Below, piece after piece: positions 42,933 to 51,199 of a DNA stretch of 64,000 nt (positions are counted from its first letter, which is position 1; each line of letters begins with the position of its first letter). Location of the stretch: contig CAZAQV010000002.1 of assembly GCA_964487255.1 (NCBI GenBank), forward strand, positions 124,001 to 188,000, read 5' to 3'. The notes below the pieces were generated by a model. It worked only from the letters and a program-made list of their open reading frames with translations. It was not told where the DNA came from and searched no databases. The translations under genes and the position numbers were made by a program. The DNA comes from CAZAQV01 sp964487255. GTDB lineage: Bacteria > Myxococcota_A > Polyangia > Polyangiales > CAZAQV01.

Positions 42933-45302
42933 CTAGCCGTTGACGAGGAAGCGAAGTGAGCGCGCGGACTGGTACTGCGCAGGCCAAAGGCCCTCATCGA
43001 CCCCTTGTTCGCGCGCCGCATGGAGCGTGAAATACGGGTCGGCAAGATGCGCTCGCGCGAGCGCCACAAGATCTGCGCGACCTGCCAACACGATGGTGTT
43101 GATGTCGTCGTAGGTACTGATGTTGCCGACCGCCATCGTCGCAATGTCGACTTCGTTGCGAATACGATCTGCAAAAGGCGTCTGAAATGCGCGCCCGTAC
43201 TCGGGCTTGGCCTGCGTGGAAGTTTGCCCAGCGGAGACATCGACCAGGTCCACGCCGTGCTCTTTGAGTAGCTTGGCCAACTCGACGGCATCGCCCGGGT
43301 CGAACGCCCCGACCACCCAGTCGGTGGCACTGATGCGCACGGACATCGGTTTGTGCTCGGGCCAAACGAGTCGCATGGCGTCGAAGACTTGCAAAGGAAA
43401 CCGTGCGCGGTTGTCGAGGCTCCCGCCATACTCGTCCTGTCGCGTGTTGCTGAGCGGGGAGAGAAACGACGACAAGAGATAGCCGTGCGCCATGTGCAGC
43501 TCGACCATGTCGAAGCCCGCCTGCTCTGCACGCTCGGTGGCCTCGACAAAATCGCCGATCACGTCATCCATGTCTTTGCGGGTCATCTCGCGTGGCACTT
43601 GATTGGCTTCCGCCCATGCGACTGGCGAGGCCGAGATCAGCGGCCAGTTCCCGTCTTCGAGGGGCTGGTCCATGCCCTCCCACATGCGTCGAGTCGATCC
43701 TTTACGCCCAGCATGACCGAGCTGCACGGCAATCTTGGCCGCCGAGTGCTCGTGAACAAAGTCGACGATTCGTTTCCAGGCCTCGATGTGCTCGCTCGCG
43801 TACATGCCTGTGCAGCCTGGACTGATTCGTCCGTCGGGACTCACATCCGTCATTTCGGCGATGACCAAGCCCGCGCCGCCGAGCGCGCGACTCCCCAAGT
43901 GGACGAGGTGCCAATCGTTCGGTGTGCCGTCCTCGGCAGAGTATTGGCACATGGGCGAGACCACGACGCGATTACAAAGCCGCATATCCCGCAAGCTAAA
44001 TGGCCGAAACATAGGGGGGAGGGGTCGTTCGGTCGGACGCGATGACGCGTCAGCGGAAGAGCCAGATGCTCCACCCGAACGACTTTGTGCTGATTGCACA
44101 AAGCCTTCTAGGGCTTCACCTGACTCCTCTTGCTCTTCGCGCGAACGCTCATCGCGGAACCCTTGTTTGTTCATGAACCAGCGGTCGGCAGAGTCGACGA
44201 GTTCGGGATCGCGGAGGCGCAAGTTGTCGTGTGTAATGCGCATCGAACGCGTGAGCAGCGAAAAGTTGAAACGTTCGGGTTCAAACGACATGTAACGACG
44301 TGCGTTTTCGAACCATTCAAGGCTGCATTGCGCGGCACGCTGAACGCTGGCCACGGCGGGTCGTCGCTCACGCTCGTAAAGCGCGAGCGCTTCTTCCACA
44401 TCACGGTCCCCATCAAAAGCATCCGCCAAAGCGATCGCATCTTCCATCGCCAGCTTCGTACCGGAGCCGATTGAAAAGTGGGCGGTATGCGCCGCGTCGC
44501 CTAGTAGCACGATGTTCTCATGGTGCCAGCAAGCATTTTTGACCGTCACAAAATTGATCCAACTCGAACGGTTGCCCATCAGGCTATGCCCACCGAGCTC
44601 CTCGGCAAAGACCTTCTCACAATAGGCGATGCTCTGCGCCTCGCTCGCATTCGCAAGCTCAGCATGCGCGAACGTCTCTGGGTCGCATTCGACGATGAAG
44701 GTGCTGGTGTCCGCATCGAACTGATACGCATGAAGCATAAAGAGACCGTGTTCGTTCTCTCGAAATGAAAACGTAAATGCCGGCAAGTTCTGTCGGGTGC
44801 CAAGCCAAATGTAGCGGTTCGCTCGCACATCCAGCGAGGGTTCAAAGTGCGCTGCGAACTCTTTGCGAATGCGACTGTTGATGCCATCGGCAGCAATCAA
44901 CAGGTCACAATCTTGGTGCGGGCTTGTCTCTGTAACTTCGTGCTCAAAGTTGAGTTCGACCCCCAGTTCGCGCGCCCTATCGAACAAGATCTTGAGCAGC
45001 TTCTTACGCGACATGCCACAAAAGCCGTGTCCTCGTGAGCGTAAAAGTTGCCCCTTAAAGTGAACATCGATGGCGTCCCACGTCGCAAAGCTCTCCGTAA
45101 TGGCGTCGTAGCTCTGCGCATCCGCCGCGCGCAGATGCGTCTGCGTCAAGTCGGAGAACACAACTCCCCAACCAAAGGTATCGTCGACTCGATTGCGTTC
45201 CCACAGCCGCACGAGCCAATCGGGGTGCTGCTTCTTGAGCAGGATAGCCGAGTACAGACCGCCCGGACCGCCACCGATGCAATGGATTGTCTTGCGGCTC
45301 AC
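42933..45302 (-). CDS. Anthraniloyl-CoA monooxygenase-type bifunctional flavoenzyme
   Basis: A 789-residue fusion. The N-terminal part (about 1-380) is a FAD aromatic hydroxylase: GGGPGGLYSAILLKK, FGWGVVFSD, LLIAADGINSRIR, VLLGDAAHTAHFSIGSGTKL. The C-terminal part (about 425-789) is an Old Yellow Enzyme reductase: FRPFSLRDMRLCNRVVVSPM, QLGHAGRKGS, DMVELHMAHGYLLSSFLSPL, NTRQDEYGGSLDNR. This order matches 2-aminobenzoyl-CoA monooxygenase/reductase and the related salicylyl-CoA 5-hydroxylase. The substrate is therefore an aromatic CoA ester, not fixed further. GTG 45302 overlaps the FadL-like stop by 4 bp. The linker at about 382-421 is encoded by repeat copy R10. Confidence 0.88.
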   Translation of the reverse strand: MSRKTIHCIGGGPGGLYSAILLKKQHPDWLVRLWERNRVDDTFGWGVVFSDLTQTHLRAADAQSYDAITESFATWDAIDVHFKGQLLRSRGHGFCGMSRKKLLKILFDRARELGVELNFEHEVTETSPHQDCDLLIAADGINSRIRKEFAAHFEPSLDVRANRYIWLGTRQNLPAFTFSFRENEHGLFMLHAYQFDADTSTFIVECDPETFAHAELANASEAQSIAYCEKVFAEELGGHSLMGNRSSWINFVTVKNACWHHENIVLLGDAAHTAHFSIGSGTKLAMEDAIALADAFDGDRDVEEALALYERERRPAVASVQRAAQCSLEWFENARRYMSFEPERFNFSLLTRSMRITHDNLRLRDPELVDSADRWFMNKQGFRDERSREEQEESGEALEGFVQSAQSRSGGASGSSADASSRPTERPLPPMFRPFSLRDMRLCNRVVVSPMCQYSAEDGTPNDWHLVHLGSRALGGAGLVIAEMTDVSPDGRISPGCTGMYASEHIEAWKRIVDFVHEHSAAKIAVQLGHAGRKGSTRRMWEGMDQPLEDGNWPLISASPVAWAEANQVPREMTRKDMDDVIGDFVEATERAEQAGFDMVELHMAHGYLLSSFLSPLSNTRQDEYGGSLDNRARFPLQVFDAMRLVWPEHKPMSVRISATDWVVGAFDPGDAVELAKLLKEHGVDLVDVSAGQTSTQAKPEYGRAFQTPFADRIRNEVDIATMAVGNISTYDDINTIVLAGRADLVALARAHLADPYFTLHAAREQGVDEGLWPAQYQSARSLRFLVNG
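44041..44158 (+). repeat. Dispersed hairpin element, copy R10, inside a coding sequence
   Basis: Runs from GATGACGCGTCAGCGGAAGAG to GCGAACGCTCATCGCGG. The core hairpin is the perfect CTTTGTGC (44083-44090), loop TGATT, GCACAAAG (44096-44103), with a second hairpin AAGCC/GGGCTT. Unlike the other copies it lies in a gene, in frame and with no stop on the coding strand. Its left end matches R9 over about 25 bp. Confidence 0.75.
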
Positions 45303-46861
45303 GGCCTCCAAACCACCCCGAGCGAAACCACGTCGATATTCGATGCGTACACACCCGCATTGACGGACACTGGGCGATCGCCGACCGCGACCAACTGTGG
45401 GACTGCAGCTTCGTCCGGCTGCGTTGTCACCGTCTCGTTGAACAAGTGTGCGTAGCTTAGCGACAGGTCGAACTGGCCGACCTCCAGCGTCAATCCCGCG
45501 TGCAAACCTAGGCGCTGGGTCGGCCAAAAGTCGAGCTGGGCATAGGCAGGGCGTGTTCCGTTCGTCTCAAACGACACACCGGCGCGCGCGCTAAGCAGCT
45601 CTGGAAGCACGCGAACGTCACCACCCAAACGCAGACCAAGTTGATCGCGCCAGCGATGCGGAATCGTTACTCGAGCGGGTACAGAGGTGGGGGTCGCAGC
45701 CAAAGTGCCGTCGCTATTGACCTGTTGCACGTCGATCATCTCGCCCGCGGGAATGGTGATTTCAAACTGATCGAGCGATGAGGAGTGCGCGTAACGAATA
45801 TCAAGTTCGATGTCCCATAGCTCCGTCTTCCCCTCTTCGTGCGCGTAGCGAACACCGAAGGTCAGGTACCAAGGCTGTGGCGCGGTGAAACCGACACCGT
45901 TGACCCGATTGGTGCTCGGGATCTGCCCTTCGGTGCCCGCATCGAGGTTACCGCGGCCATACACGCCCGTTGTAAAATCGATGGTTCCGCCAGCGCGAAC
46001 CGCATCCTGCCAATGAAAGCCGAGCATCAACTCAAGGTTGTCAACAGGCTCCGCGGTTGCCGACAGGATGACCCCTGGCACAAAGAGATCGCTAACGTCG
46101 AGAACCGTCCCCACTGAGTTATCCGGGTTCTCTCCGCGAACGGCAGCGATCGCGGTATGGCTATTGAACTTGACGAGCGCTATGCCCCACTGAAACGTCG
46201 CGCCCAAACGCAGCACATCTAAATCGATGCCCACCCCCAGTGATGGTTGAATGAAGAGCACCTCTTGGGACAGGACCATAAAGCGGTGGCCCGGAGGCAG
46301 GTCGCGACCACCGACGGTGATCGTGTCTTTTTCGTCGTCGGCCCATTTGTTGATACCGACAGCACTCGGAACGAGCAGGCCAAACGCAAAGCCAAGGGTG
46401 GAGCCTTCGGGCTGCCAAGCGAGTAGCGCGGTGGGGTTCGGATTGGGAGGCCCCTCATTGCAAGCCGTCGGCCAGGGCTGAGACGCGTAGTCCGCACTGT
46501 CACCGAATACACTCGTCTCGCCACCGACTGTCACATCCCCATAGTTGTTGTTGGGAACGCTCCTTCGCTGATAGCACGCGTCGAAGAACGCCAAGTTCAC
46601 GTCGAGCTGCGCCGAAAAGGGCCCCTGCGCACGCTCGCGGTTGCGACGTCCCAACACCGAAAGGTTGGCGGGGTTATAGAGAATCGCGAGCGGGTCATCG
46701 ATCGCGACGTGCACCGCTCCGGCTCGACCGAGTGGCTTGGTACCAAGCGCCGCAAACTCGTAGCCCTCTGCCAGAGCGGACGGTGACTGCAGTGCAATCA
46801 GTGAAAAAAAGACTACTCCACACATCACCTGCGTGTACCGCGCCGCAAACATGGGGCCCAT
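45299..46861 (-). CDS. FadL/OmpP1/TodX family outer-membrane transporter
   Basis: A 520-residue outer-membrane protein for hydrophobic compounds (long-chain fatty acids or aromatics). It has a signal peptide (VMCGVVFFSLIALQSPSALA) and the FadL N-terminal hatch signature (EFAALGTKPLGRAGAVHVAI DDPLAILYNPANL). Beta strands follow (LGFAFGLLVPSAVGINKW, LELMLGFHWQDAVRAGG, PWYLTFGVRYAHEEGKTELW), and the end is SNIDVVSLGVVWRP. Its stop overlaps the start of the aromatic-CoA monooxygenase gene (GTGA), implying coupled translation and a joint job in uptake and attack of an aromatic acid. Confidence 0.88.
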   Translation of the reverse strand: MGPMFAARYTQVMCGVVFFSLIALQSPSALAEGYEFAALGTKPLGRAGAVHVAIDDPLAILYNPANLSVLGRRNRERAQGPFSAQLDVNLAFFDACYQRRSVPNNNYGDVTVGGETSVFGDSADYASQPWPTACNEGPPNPNPTALLAWQPEGSTLGFAFGLLVPSAVGINKWADDEKDTITVGGRDLPPGHRFMVLSQEVLFIQPSLGVGIDLDVLRLGATFQWGIALVKFNSHTAIAAVRGENPDNSVGTVLDVSDLFVPGVILSATAEPVDNLELMLGFHWQDAVRAGGTIDFTTGVYGRGNLDAGTEGQIPSTNRVNGVGFTAPQPWYLTFGVRYAHEEGKTELWDIELDIRYAHSSSLDQFEITIPAGEMIDVQQVNSDGTLAATPTSVPARVTIPHRWRDQLGLRLGGDVRVLPELLSARAGVSFETNGTRPAYAQLDFWPTQRLGLHAGLTLEVGQFDLSLSYAHLFNETVTTQPDEAAVPQLVAVGDRPVSVNAGVYASNIDVVSLGVVWRP

Positions 46862-46974
46862 CTAACCCGGATCGAAGGCTGGCGCTATCTCTGGCGGGTT
46901 GACAAGAGTCCCCATGAAGGAAGTTTTTTTTTAGTAATTTCAATGCAAAGGAGCGGGGCGCACTTGCGTAAAAC

Positions 46975-48057
46975 GTGGGATCACTCACAATTTTGCGAGC
47001 CGGCTCGATCACAGGACCCGAGGCGCGAACGATCAGAAAGGTTCCCGACAGCGCCAAGAATGTGCAGACTATTCATGTGAGTTCAGAGGAATCAAAATCA
47101 GACGACGGATTGTCTGCGTCAGAGACGGTGAAGAAGTCTGCCCCCCCACCTCCGTCGGCCGCGGCACGAAGTCGCAGCAGTTCCGGTTCGATACCTGCCC
47201 CGGCTCCGGACCCGGAGCGGAAGACCATCCCGGAAAGCATCCCCGCTGCCACCGCAGCGGCGGGCAACCGCAGCGTTCCGCCTCCACCCACTTCGGTACC
47301 CAGCCACCAGCCGGCTGCTCCGAGCCACAAGAAAACGATGTTGGGCATGCCGGGTATCAGCGCCTCGGACCCACCCACGAAACGCAGCCAGACTCCGGAA
47401 GCGGCAGCCAGTGTCCCGCCACCTCCTCCGCGAAGCCGAAGCTCGTCCGGCGCTCACAGTGCCCCTCCGCCGCTGCCTCCGAAGAGTTCTTCCGGCGCGA
47501 TCAGTTCCCCGGGGATGAGGAGTTCGCCCGGCACCGACAGCGTGCCACCACCCATCGCAAGCATTGGTCCTGGTCCGTCCGTACCGCCTCCCGCTGGTGC
47601 AAGCCGTGGTGACACCCTGCAGCGCGCCCAACAACAGATGCACGTGGAAGACGACTCGGACGAGATCGATCTGCCCACGGGGAATCCCTTCATCAGGCCG
47701 GGCTCATCCGCCATCGCAAACATGAAGTCTTTTTTCTCTGAGAAGGTCATGCCCAGCATCCGATCGGCAACCGCGTCGGTCAAGGGAGCGGCCAAGGACC
47801 GGGACCTATCGAAGGCAACTGGTTTGGGCGCAAAGGTGGTCTACTTCATACGGAAGGTGACCTTTGCCGTCCTGACTGTGTTGTCCGATGTCTCAAGTGG
47901 TAGCGCCGACTTCTTTGCCTCGCTCGCCAAAAAGGTAAACCCGGGCGAGCCCGTGCCACAGCTGGCAGATCGATTCTCCTCGATGGCACCCGGGCCTCCG
48001 CCTTCGGTCGATCCGTCCCAAACGTCAGACGCGCCCGACACCATCGTCGACCCCTAA
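46975..48057 (+). CDS. Pro/Ser-rich protein with C-terminal amphipathic region
   Basis: A 360-residue product from GTG 46975 (GTG 47062 is also possible). Residues about 30-225 are low-complexity Pro/Ser/Ala/Arg (APPPPSAAARSRSSSGSIP, SVPPPPPRSRSSSGAHSAPP), with repeated SRSSSG motifs that look like kinase or disordered-protein regions. The C-terminal 120 residues are folded-looking (NPFIRPGSSAIANMKSFFSE, VVYFIRKVTFAVLTVLSDVS), with one hydrophobic stretch that may touch the membrane. Family not recognised. Given the Ser/Thr kinases in the window it could be a phosphorylation substrate, which is speculation. Confidence 0.6.
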   Translation: MGSLTILRAGSITGPEARTIRKVPDSAKNVQTIHVSSEESKSDDGLSASETVKKSAPPPPSAAARSRSSSGSIPAPAPDPERKTIPESIPAATAAAGNRSVPPPPTSVPSHQPAAPSHKKTMLGMPGISASDPPTKRSQTPEAAASVPPPPPRSRSSSGAHSAPPPLPPKSSSGAISSPGMRSSPGTDSVPPPIASIGPGPSVPPPAGASRGDTLQRAQQQMHVEDDSDEIDLPTGNPFIRPGSSAIANMKSFFSEKVMPSIRSATASVKGAAKDRDLSKATGLGAKVVYFIRKVTFAVLTVLSDVSSGSADFFASLAKKVNPGEPVPQLADRFSSMAPGPPPSVDPSQTSDAPDTIVDP

Positions 48058-48080
48058 CCGTCGTTCAAGCTGTCGGGTCA

Positions 48081-48160
48081 CTCTTCTGAACACGAGGCGC
48101 GGCCGATCAGGCTGACGGCTCTCTCTTCTGAACACGACGCGCGGCTGATCAGGCTGACGG
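48081..48160. repeat. Two-copy 42-bp-period direct repeat
   Basis: CTCTTCTGAACACGAGGCGC (from 48081) and CTCTTCTGAACACGACGCGC (from 48123) begin two copies of a 38-bp unit that ends GATCAGGCTGACGG. They differ at two positions. The unit is unrelated to the hairpin family. It lies in the 212-bp gap between the stop of the Pro-rich gene and the dnaB stop, where I see no gene. Confidence 0.75.
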
Positions 48161-48269
48161 TTCAGCCGCCGTGAGATCAAGGCGGAGGCGAGCAGCCCGC
48201 GTAAGCGCACTTAAGGTGCGTGCGCAGGCAGCGCAGACGACAACGCGGAGATCATGGATGGATGAATCG

Positions 48270-49658
48270 TCAGAAGGTGTCGTCTTTGGCGAGGTTGTCG
48301 AAGCGCGTATACTCATTGAAAAACGCGCAATGCACCGTGCCCGTGGGACCCGCGCGCTGCTTGCCGATGATGATCTCAGCCTTGTTCTTCGCCTCTGGGT
48401 TGTCACGGTTGTAGACAAACTCGCGGTAAATGAACCAAATCGTATCAGCGTCCTGCTCGATGGCACCCGACTCGCGAAGGTCAGAAATCTGCGGACGCTT
48501 GTCTTTGGTCCCACGCGTTTCAACGCCACGATTGAGCTGAGAGAGCGCGATAACCGGCACACTGAGCTCTTTGGCGAGCCCCTTTAGCGAGCGTGAAATC
48601 TCGGAAATCTCTTGCTCACGACTGTCATTTTTCGTGCCCGAACGCATGAGCTGAAGATAGTCGACGCATATGAGCCCCAGCCCGCCGTCTGCCTGCAAGC
48701 GACGGCACTTCGCGCGAAGCTCAAGCACCGAGAGGCCCGGCGTGTCATCGATCCAAATCGGTAGCTCACTCAGGGTGCCCGCAGCACGTGCAAGCTTGGG
48801 CCAGTCTTCGCGCCAGAGCTGTCCAGAACGCAAGCGCGTACCATCGACGCGAGCCTCACTGCACAGCAAACGGCGCACGAGCTGCTCTTTAGGCATCTCA
48901 AGCGAAAAGAACGCCATGGGTGTCTTCGTCGACATGCAAGCGTTCATCGCAATGTTTAGAGCGAGCGCCGTCTTACCCATACCCGGACGTGCAGCAACGA
49001 TGATCAGGTCGCCCGGATGCATGCCCGCCGTCATATCATCAAGGTCTCGAAAACCGGTCGTCAGCCCCGTGATACGGTCACCCCGTTCGGCTGCCTCGTG
49101 GATCTCGGTAAACGTGCGCATCACGATATCTTTGATGTGCTCGTATGGGGATTTCGCGCGCTCTTTGGCGACGCGGAAAATGGAACCTTCAGACTGATCG
49201 AGAAACTCTTCAAGCTCGCCGTAGTCGCCGTAGCCCTTGCCGGCGATCTCGTGACAAGCCGAGATCAAGCGGCGCACGACTGCTTTCTCGCGCACGATCA
49301 TCGCGTGCGCTTCGATGTTCGCAACGGTCGGGATCGTGTTGGTCAGCTGAAGCAGATAGTCGTCGCCACCAACAGCCTGGAGCCGCTCTCGCGAGACGAG
49401 CTCGTCACGCAACGTGACCATGTCCATGGGCTGACCCGCCCGGAACAACGTGCTGAGCGCCTCGAAGATCTTGCCGTTGGCATCGCTATAAAAGTCGTCC
49501 TTGCTGATCGTCTCAAGGACGGTGTTCATCGCATCGTTCTGAAGCAACACACCCCCGAGTACCGAGCGCTCGGCATCGAGGGCGTTGGGCGGAACTTGTG
49601 AACCGCTTCTCGGAGGTGTGCGCTCAGCAGAGTTGCGCGACGCAGATCGGACGTCCAC
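48270..49658 (-). CDS. dnaB: Replicative DNA helicase DnaB
   Basis: DnaB is the hexameric replication-fork helicase. The 462-residue product has the N-terminal domain (PPNALDAERSVLGGVLLQND) and the RecA-like domain with Walker A AARPGMGKTALALN (about 222-235), FSLEMPKEQLVRRLLCSEA, Walker B LICVDYLQLM, SRSLKGLAKELSVPVIALSQ LNRGVE and DLRESGAIEQDAD. There is no intein. GTG 49658 lies 12 bp after the rplI stop in the common rpsF-rpsR-rplI-dnaB order. Confidence 0.96.
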   Translation of the reverse strand: MDVRSASRNSAERTPPRSGSQVPPNALDAERSVLGGVLLQNDAMNTVLETISKDDFYSDANGKIFEALSTLFRAGQPMDMVTLRDELVSRERLQAVGGDDYLLQLTNTIPTVANIEAHAMIVREKAVVRRLISACHEIAGKGYGDYGELEEFLDQSEGSIFRVAKERAKSPYEHIKDIVMRTFTEIHEAAERGDRITGLTTGFRDLDDMTAGMHPGDLIIVAARPGMGKTALALNIAMNACMSTKTPMAFFSLEMPKEQLVRRLLCSEARVDGTRLRSGQLWREDWPKLARAAGTLSELPIWIDDTPGLSVLELRAKCRRLQADGGLGLICVDYLQLMRSGTKNDSREQEISEISRSLKGLAKELSVPVIALSQLNRGVETRGTKDKRPQISDLRESGAIEQDADTIWFIYREFVYNRDNPEAKNKAEIIIGKQRAGPTGTVHCAFFNEYTRFDNLAKDDTF

Positions 49659-49670
49659 TTGGCGTCCGAC

Positions 49671-50216
49671 CTAGGCCTCGTCGGCTTCTTCGCTGACTTC
49701 TTCTGCGCGGGCAGGTGAGGCTTTGGGAGCCGCTGCCTTGGCGGGCGTCACGCTGGACTTGGCGTCGGCCTTGACGTTGAGCTTGAAGGTGGGCACCACG
49801 CCTGCTGCCAGACGAAGCCCGATTTCGTACTCACCGATCTGCTTGATACTGCCGCCCTCGATTTGCAGCTTGCGACGGTCGGCTTCGACGTTGTGCTGCG
49901 CCTTGAGTGCTGCCGCTATGTCTTGCGAAGTCACCGAACCGTAGAGCTTGCCACCTTCGCCAGCGGTCTTCTCGATCTCGACAACGAGACCATCGACCTG
50001 ACCCGCTTGCGCGCGCGCAGCCTCTCTCTGTTTTTCAGCAAGTGCCCTCGCGATGCGCTTTTCATGCTCGACCTGCCGCTTGTTGGCAGAGGTCGCCGAA
50101 ACGGCAAGCCCACGCGGAATCAGATAGTTGCGCGCGTAGCCGGGCTTTACTTTGACCACCTCGCCGGAGTCGCCGAGGTTGGGAACGTCTTCTCGTAAAA
50201 TTACTTCAATCGCCAT
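49671..50216 (-). CDS. rplI: 50S ribosomal protein L9
   Basis: L9 binds domain V of 23S rRNA and protrudes from the L1 stalk base. The 181-residue product has the N-terminal signature EVILREDVPNLGDSGEVVKV KPGYARNYLIPRGLA, the long connecting helix (KRQVEHEKRIARALAEKQRE) and the C-terminal domain (GKLYGSVTSQDIAAALKAQ). About 30 extra Ala/Pro/Lys/Glu-rich residues follow the normal end. It sits between rpsR and dnaB. Confidence 0.96.
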   Translation of the reverse strand: MAIEVILREDVPNLGDSGEVVKVKPGYARNYLIPRGLAVSATSANKRQVEHEKRIARALAEKQREAARAQAGQVDGLVVEIEKTAGEGGKLYGSVTSQDIAAALKAQHNVEADRRKLQIEGGSIKQIGEYEIGLRLAAGVVPTFKLNVKADAKSSVTPAKAAAPKASPARAEEVSEEADEA

Positions 50217-50255
50217 AACATGGTCCGTTCTAAAATGGAGTCGCTCAAAACTTTG

Positions 50256-50468
50256 CTACTTAGCGGTGTAGGGTACGAGTGCGAGGTTGCGAGCACGCTT
50301 GATCGCGGTGGTCAGCTGTCGCTGCTCTTTCGCGGTCAAACCACTAACACGTCGGGGAACGATTTTACCGCGGTCGGTGATGAACTGCCGAAGTCGTTGC
50401 GGGTCTTTGTAGTCAAACTCAAGTGGGGCGCCGTCTCTGCGACGAATGGGCTGCTCTTCTCGGCTCAT
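50256..50468 (-). CDS. rpsR: 30S ribosomal protein S18
   Basis: S18 pairs with S6 on the 30S platform. The 70-residue product has FDYKDPQRLRQFITDRGKIV PRRVSGLTAKEQRQLTTAIK RARNLALVPY, the full family core. It lacks zinc-binding cysteines (a C-minus form). Its ATG overlaps the rpsF stop by 4 bp, so S6 and S18 are translationally coupled. Confidence 0.97.
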   Translation of the reverse strand: MSREEQPIRRRDGAPLEFDYKDPQRLRQFITDRGKIVPRRVSGLTAKEQRQLTTAIKRARNLALVPYTAK

Positions 50469-51028
50469 GACTCAGTCTCCTCGTTGGTGTCGTCATCGTT
50501 GTCACTGTCGTTGCTGTCGTCATCGGACGCGTCGTCGTCATCGTCACGCGATGATGCACGTGCCTCTTCACCTCGTCGGCGGCGGCTTCCGCCGTCCTCA
50601 GGAATGCGGAGGCGTTGCTCGGGCGTGAGGTTCTCTTCGCCCTCATCGGCCTCCGCTGCAACGTACTTGAGTTCTTCGGAGTCGATTTGGACGCCCTCGA
50701 TGTCCGGACCTTCGCCGATGCGAACGGTCTGGTAGCGAATGACCTCGTCCATGATGCGAAGGTTGCGCTCGAGCTCGTGGACGAGACCGCCCTGGCCGAG
50801 GTAACGCGTGTAGACGAAGATGCCGCGCGAGTGCTTCTGAATGGGGTACGCGAGTCGTCGCTTGCCCCATACGTCGACCTTGGTGACCTTGCCCGACTCA
50901 CGCTCGATGATCTCCGTCACGCGGGAGTTGGCTGCTTCAGCCGCCTTGGCCTGCGTCGTCGGACGCAGAATGTAGATGGTTTCGTAGTCTTGCGCCGGTA
51001 GGCGCCGCTCGGATTGTTGTATTGCCAT
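50465..51028 (-). CDS. rpsF: 30S ribosomal protein S6 with long acidic tail
   Basis: S6 binds S18 at the 30S platform. The core (YETIYILRPTTQAKAAEAAN to LRIMDEVIRYQTVRI) is normal, with VDVWGKRRLAYPIQKHSRGI as the family signature. A tail of about 75 residues follows, first Glu/Arg-rich then very acidic (RDDDDDASDDDSNDSDNDDD). Extended acidic S6 tails occur in other bacteria, where RimK adds glutamates to the C-terminus; whether that holds here is unknown. It is the first gene of the rpsF-rpsR-rplI-dnaB unit. Confidence 0.95.
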   Translation of the reverse strand: MAIQQSERRLPAQDYETIYILRPTTQAKAAEAANSRVTEIIERESGKVTKVDVWGKRRLAYPIQKHSRGIFVYTRYLGQGGLVHELERNLRIMDEVIRYQTVRIGEGPDIEGVQIDSEELKYVAAEADEGEENLTPEQRLRIPEDGGSRRRRGEEARASSRDDDDDASDDDSNDSDNDDDTNEETES

Positions 51029-51093
51029 ATCTTTCCTCGTGGGCTGCGGCCCCGGTCTATCCCGGAGCGAGGGCTGGCCGATCTAGCAGTATC

Positions 51094-51199
51094 GTCGGCT
51101 CTTCGCTAGCCTTTCTGCGCAGCAACGATTTTGCAGCTAGCAAAATCGGCTCCTCGAAAGAGCGCTCATCGTCTTGATATCGCTGGCTCTTCGCTAGCC
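51094..51199 (-). repeat. Dispersed hairpin element, copy R11, plus partial end copy
   Basis: Runs from GGCTCTTCGCTAGCC (51097) to AAAGAGCGCTCATCG (51171). The core hairpin is the perfect 9-bp CGATTTTGC (51126-51134), loop AGCTA, GCAAAATCG (51140-51148). A second lone copy of GGCTCTTCGCTAGCC at 51185-51199 supplies the TAG stop of pth on the minus strand. Confidence 0.78.

Noticed and set aside
45303..45527. N-terminal extension of the monooxygenase to 864 residues
   Set aside because: It lies inside the FadL-like gene and is Arg-rich without homology; GTG 45302 places the FAD motif at the N-terminus as in the family.
46921..46935. Run of ten T as a terminator for the FadL-like gene
   Set aside because: It is upstream of that gene's start, with no GC-rich stem before it on either strand.
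48025..48210. 61-codon minus-strand frame over the 42-bp repeats
   Set aside because: The product is only the translated repeat (Arg-rich) with no start context.
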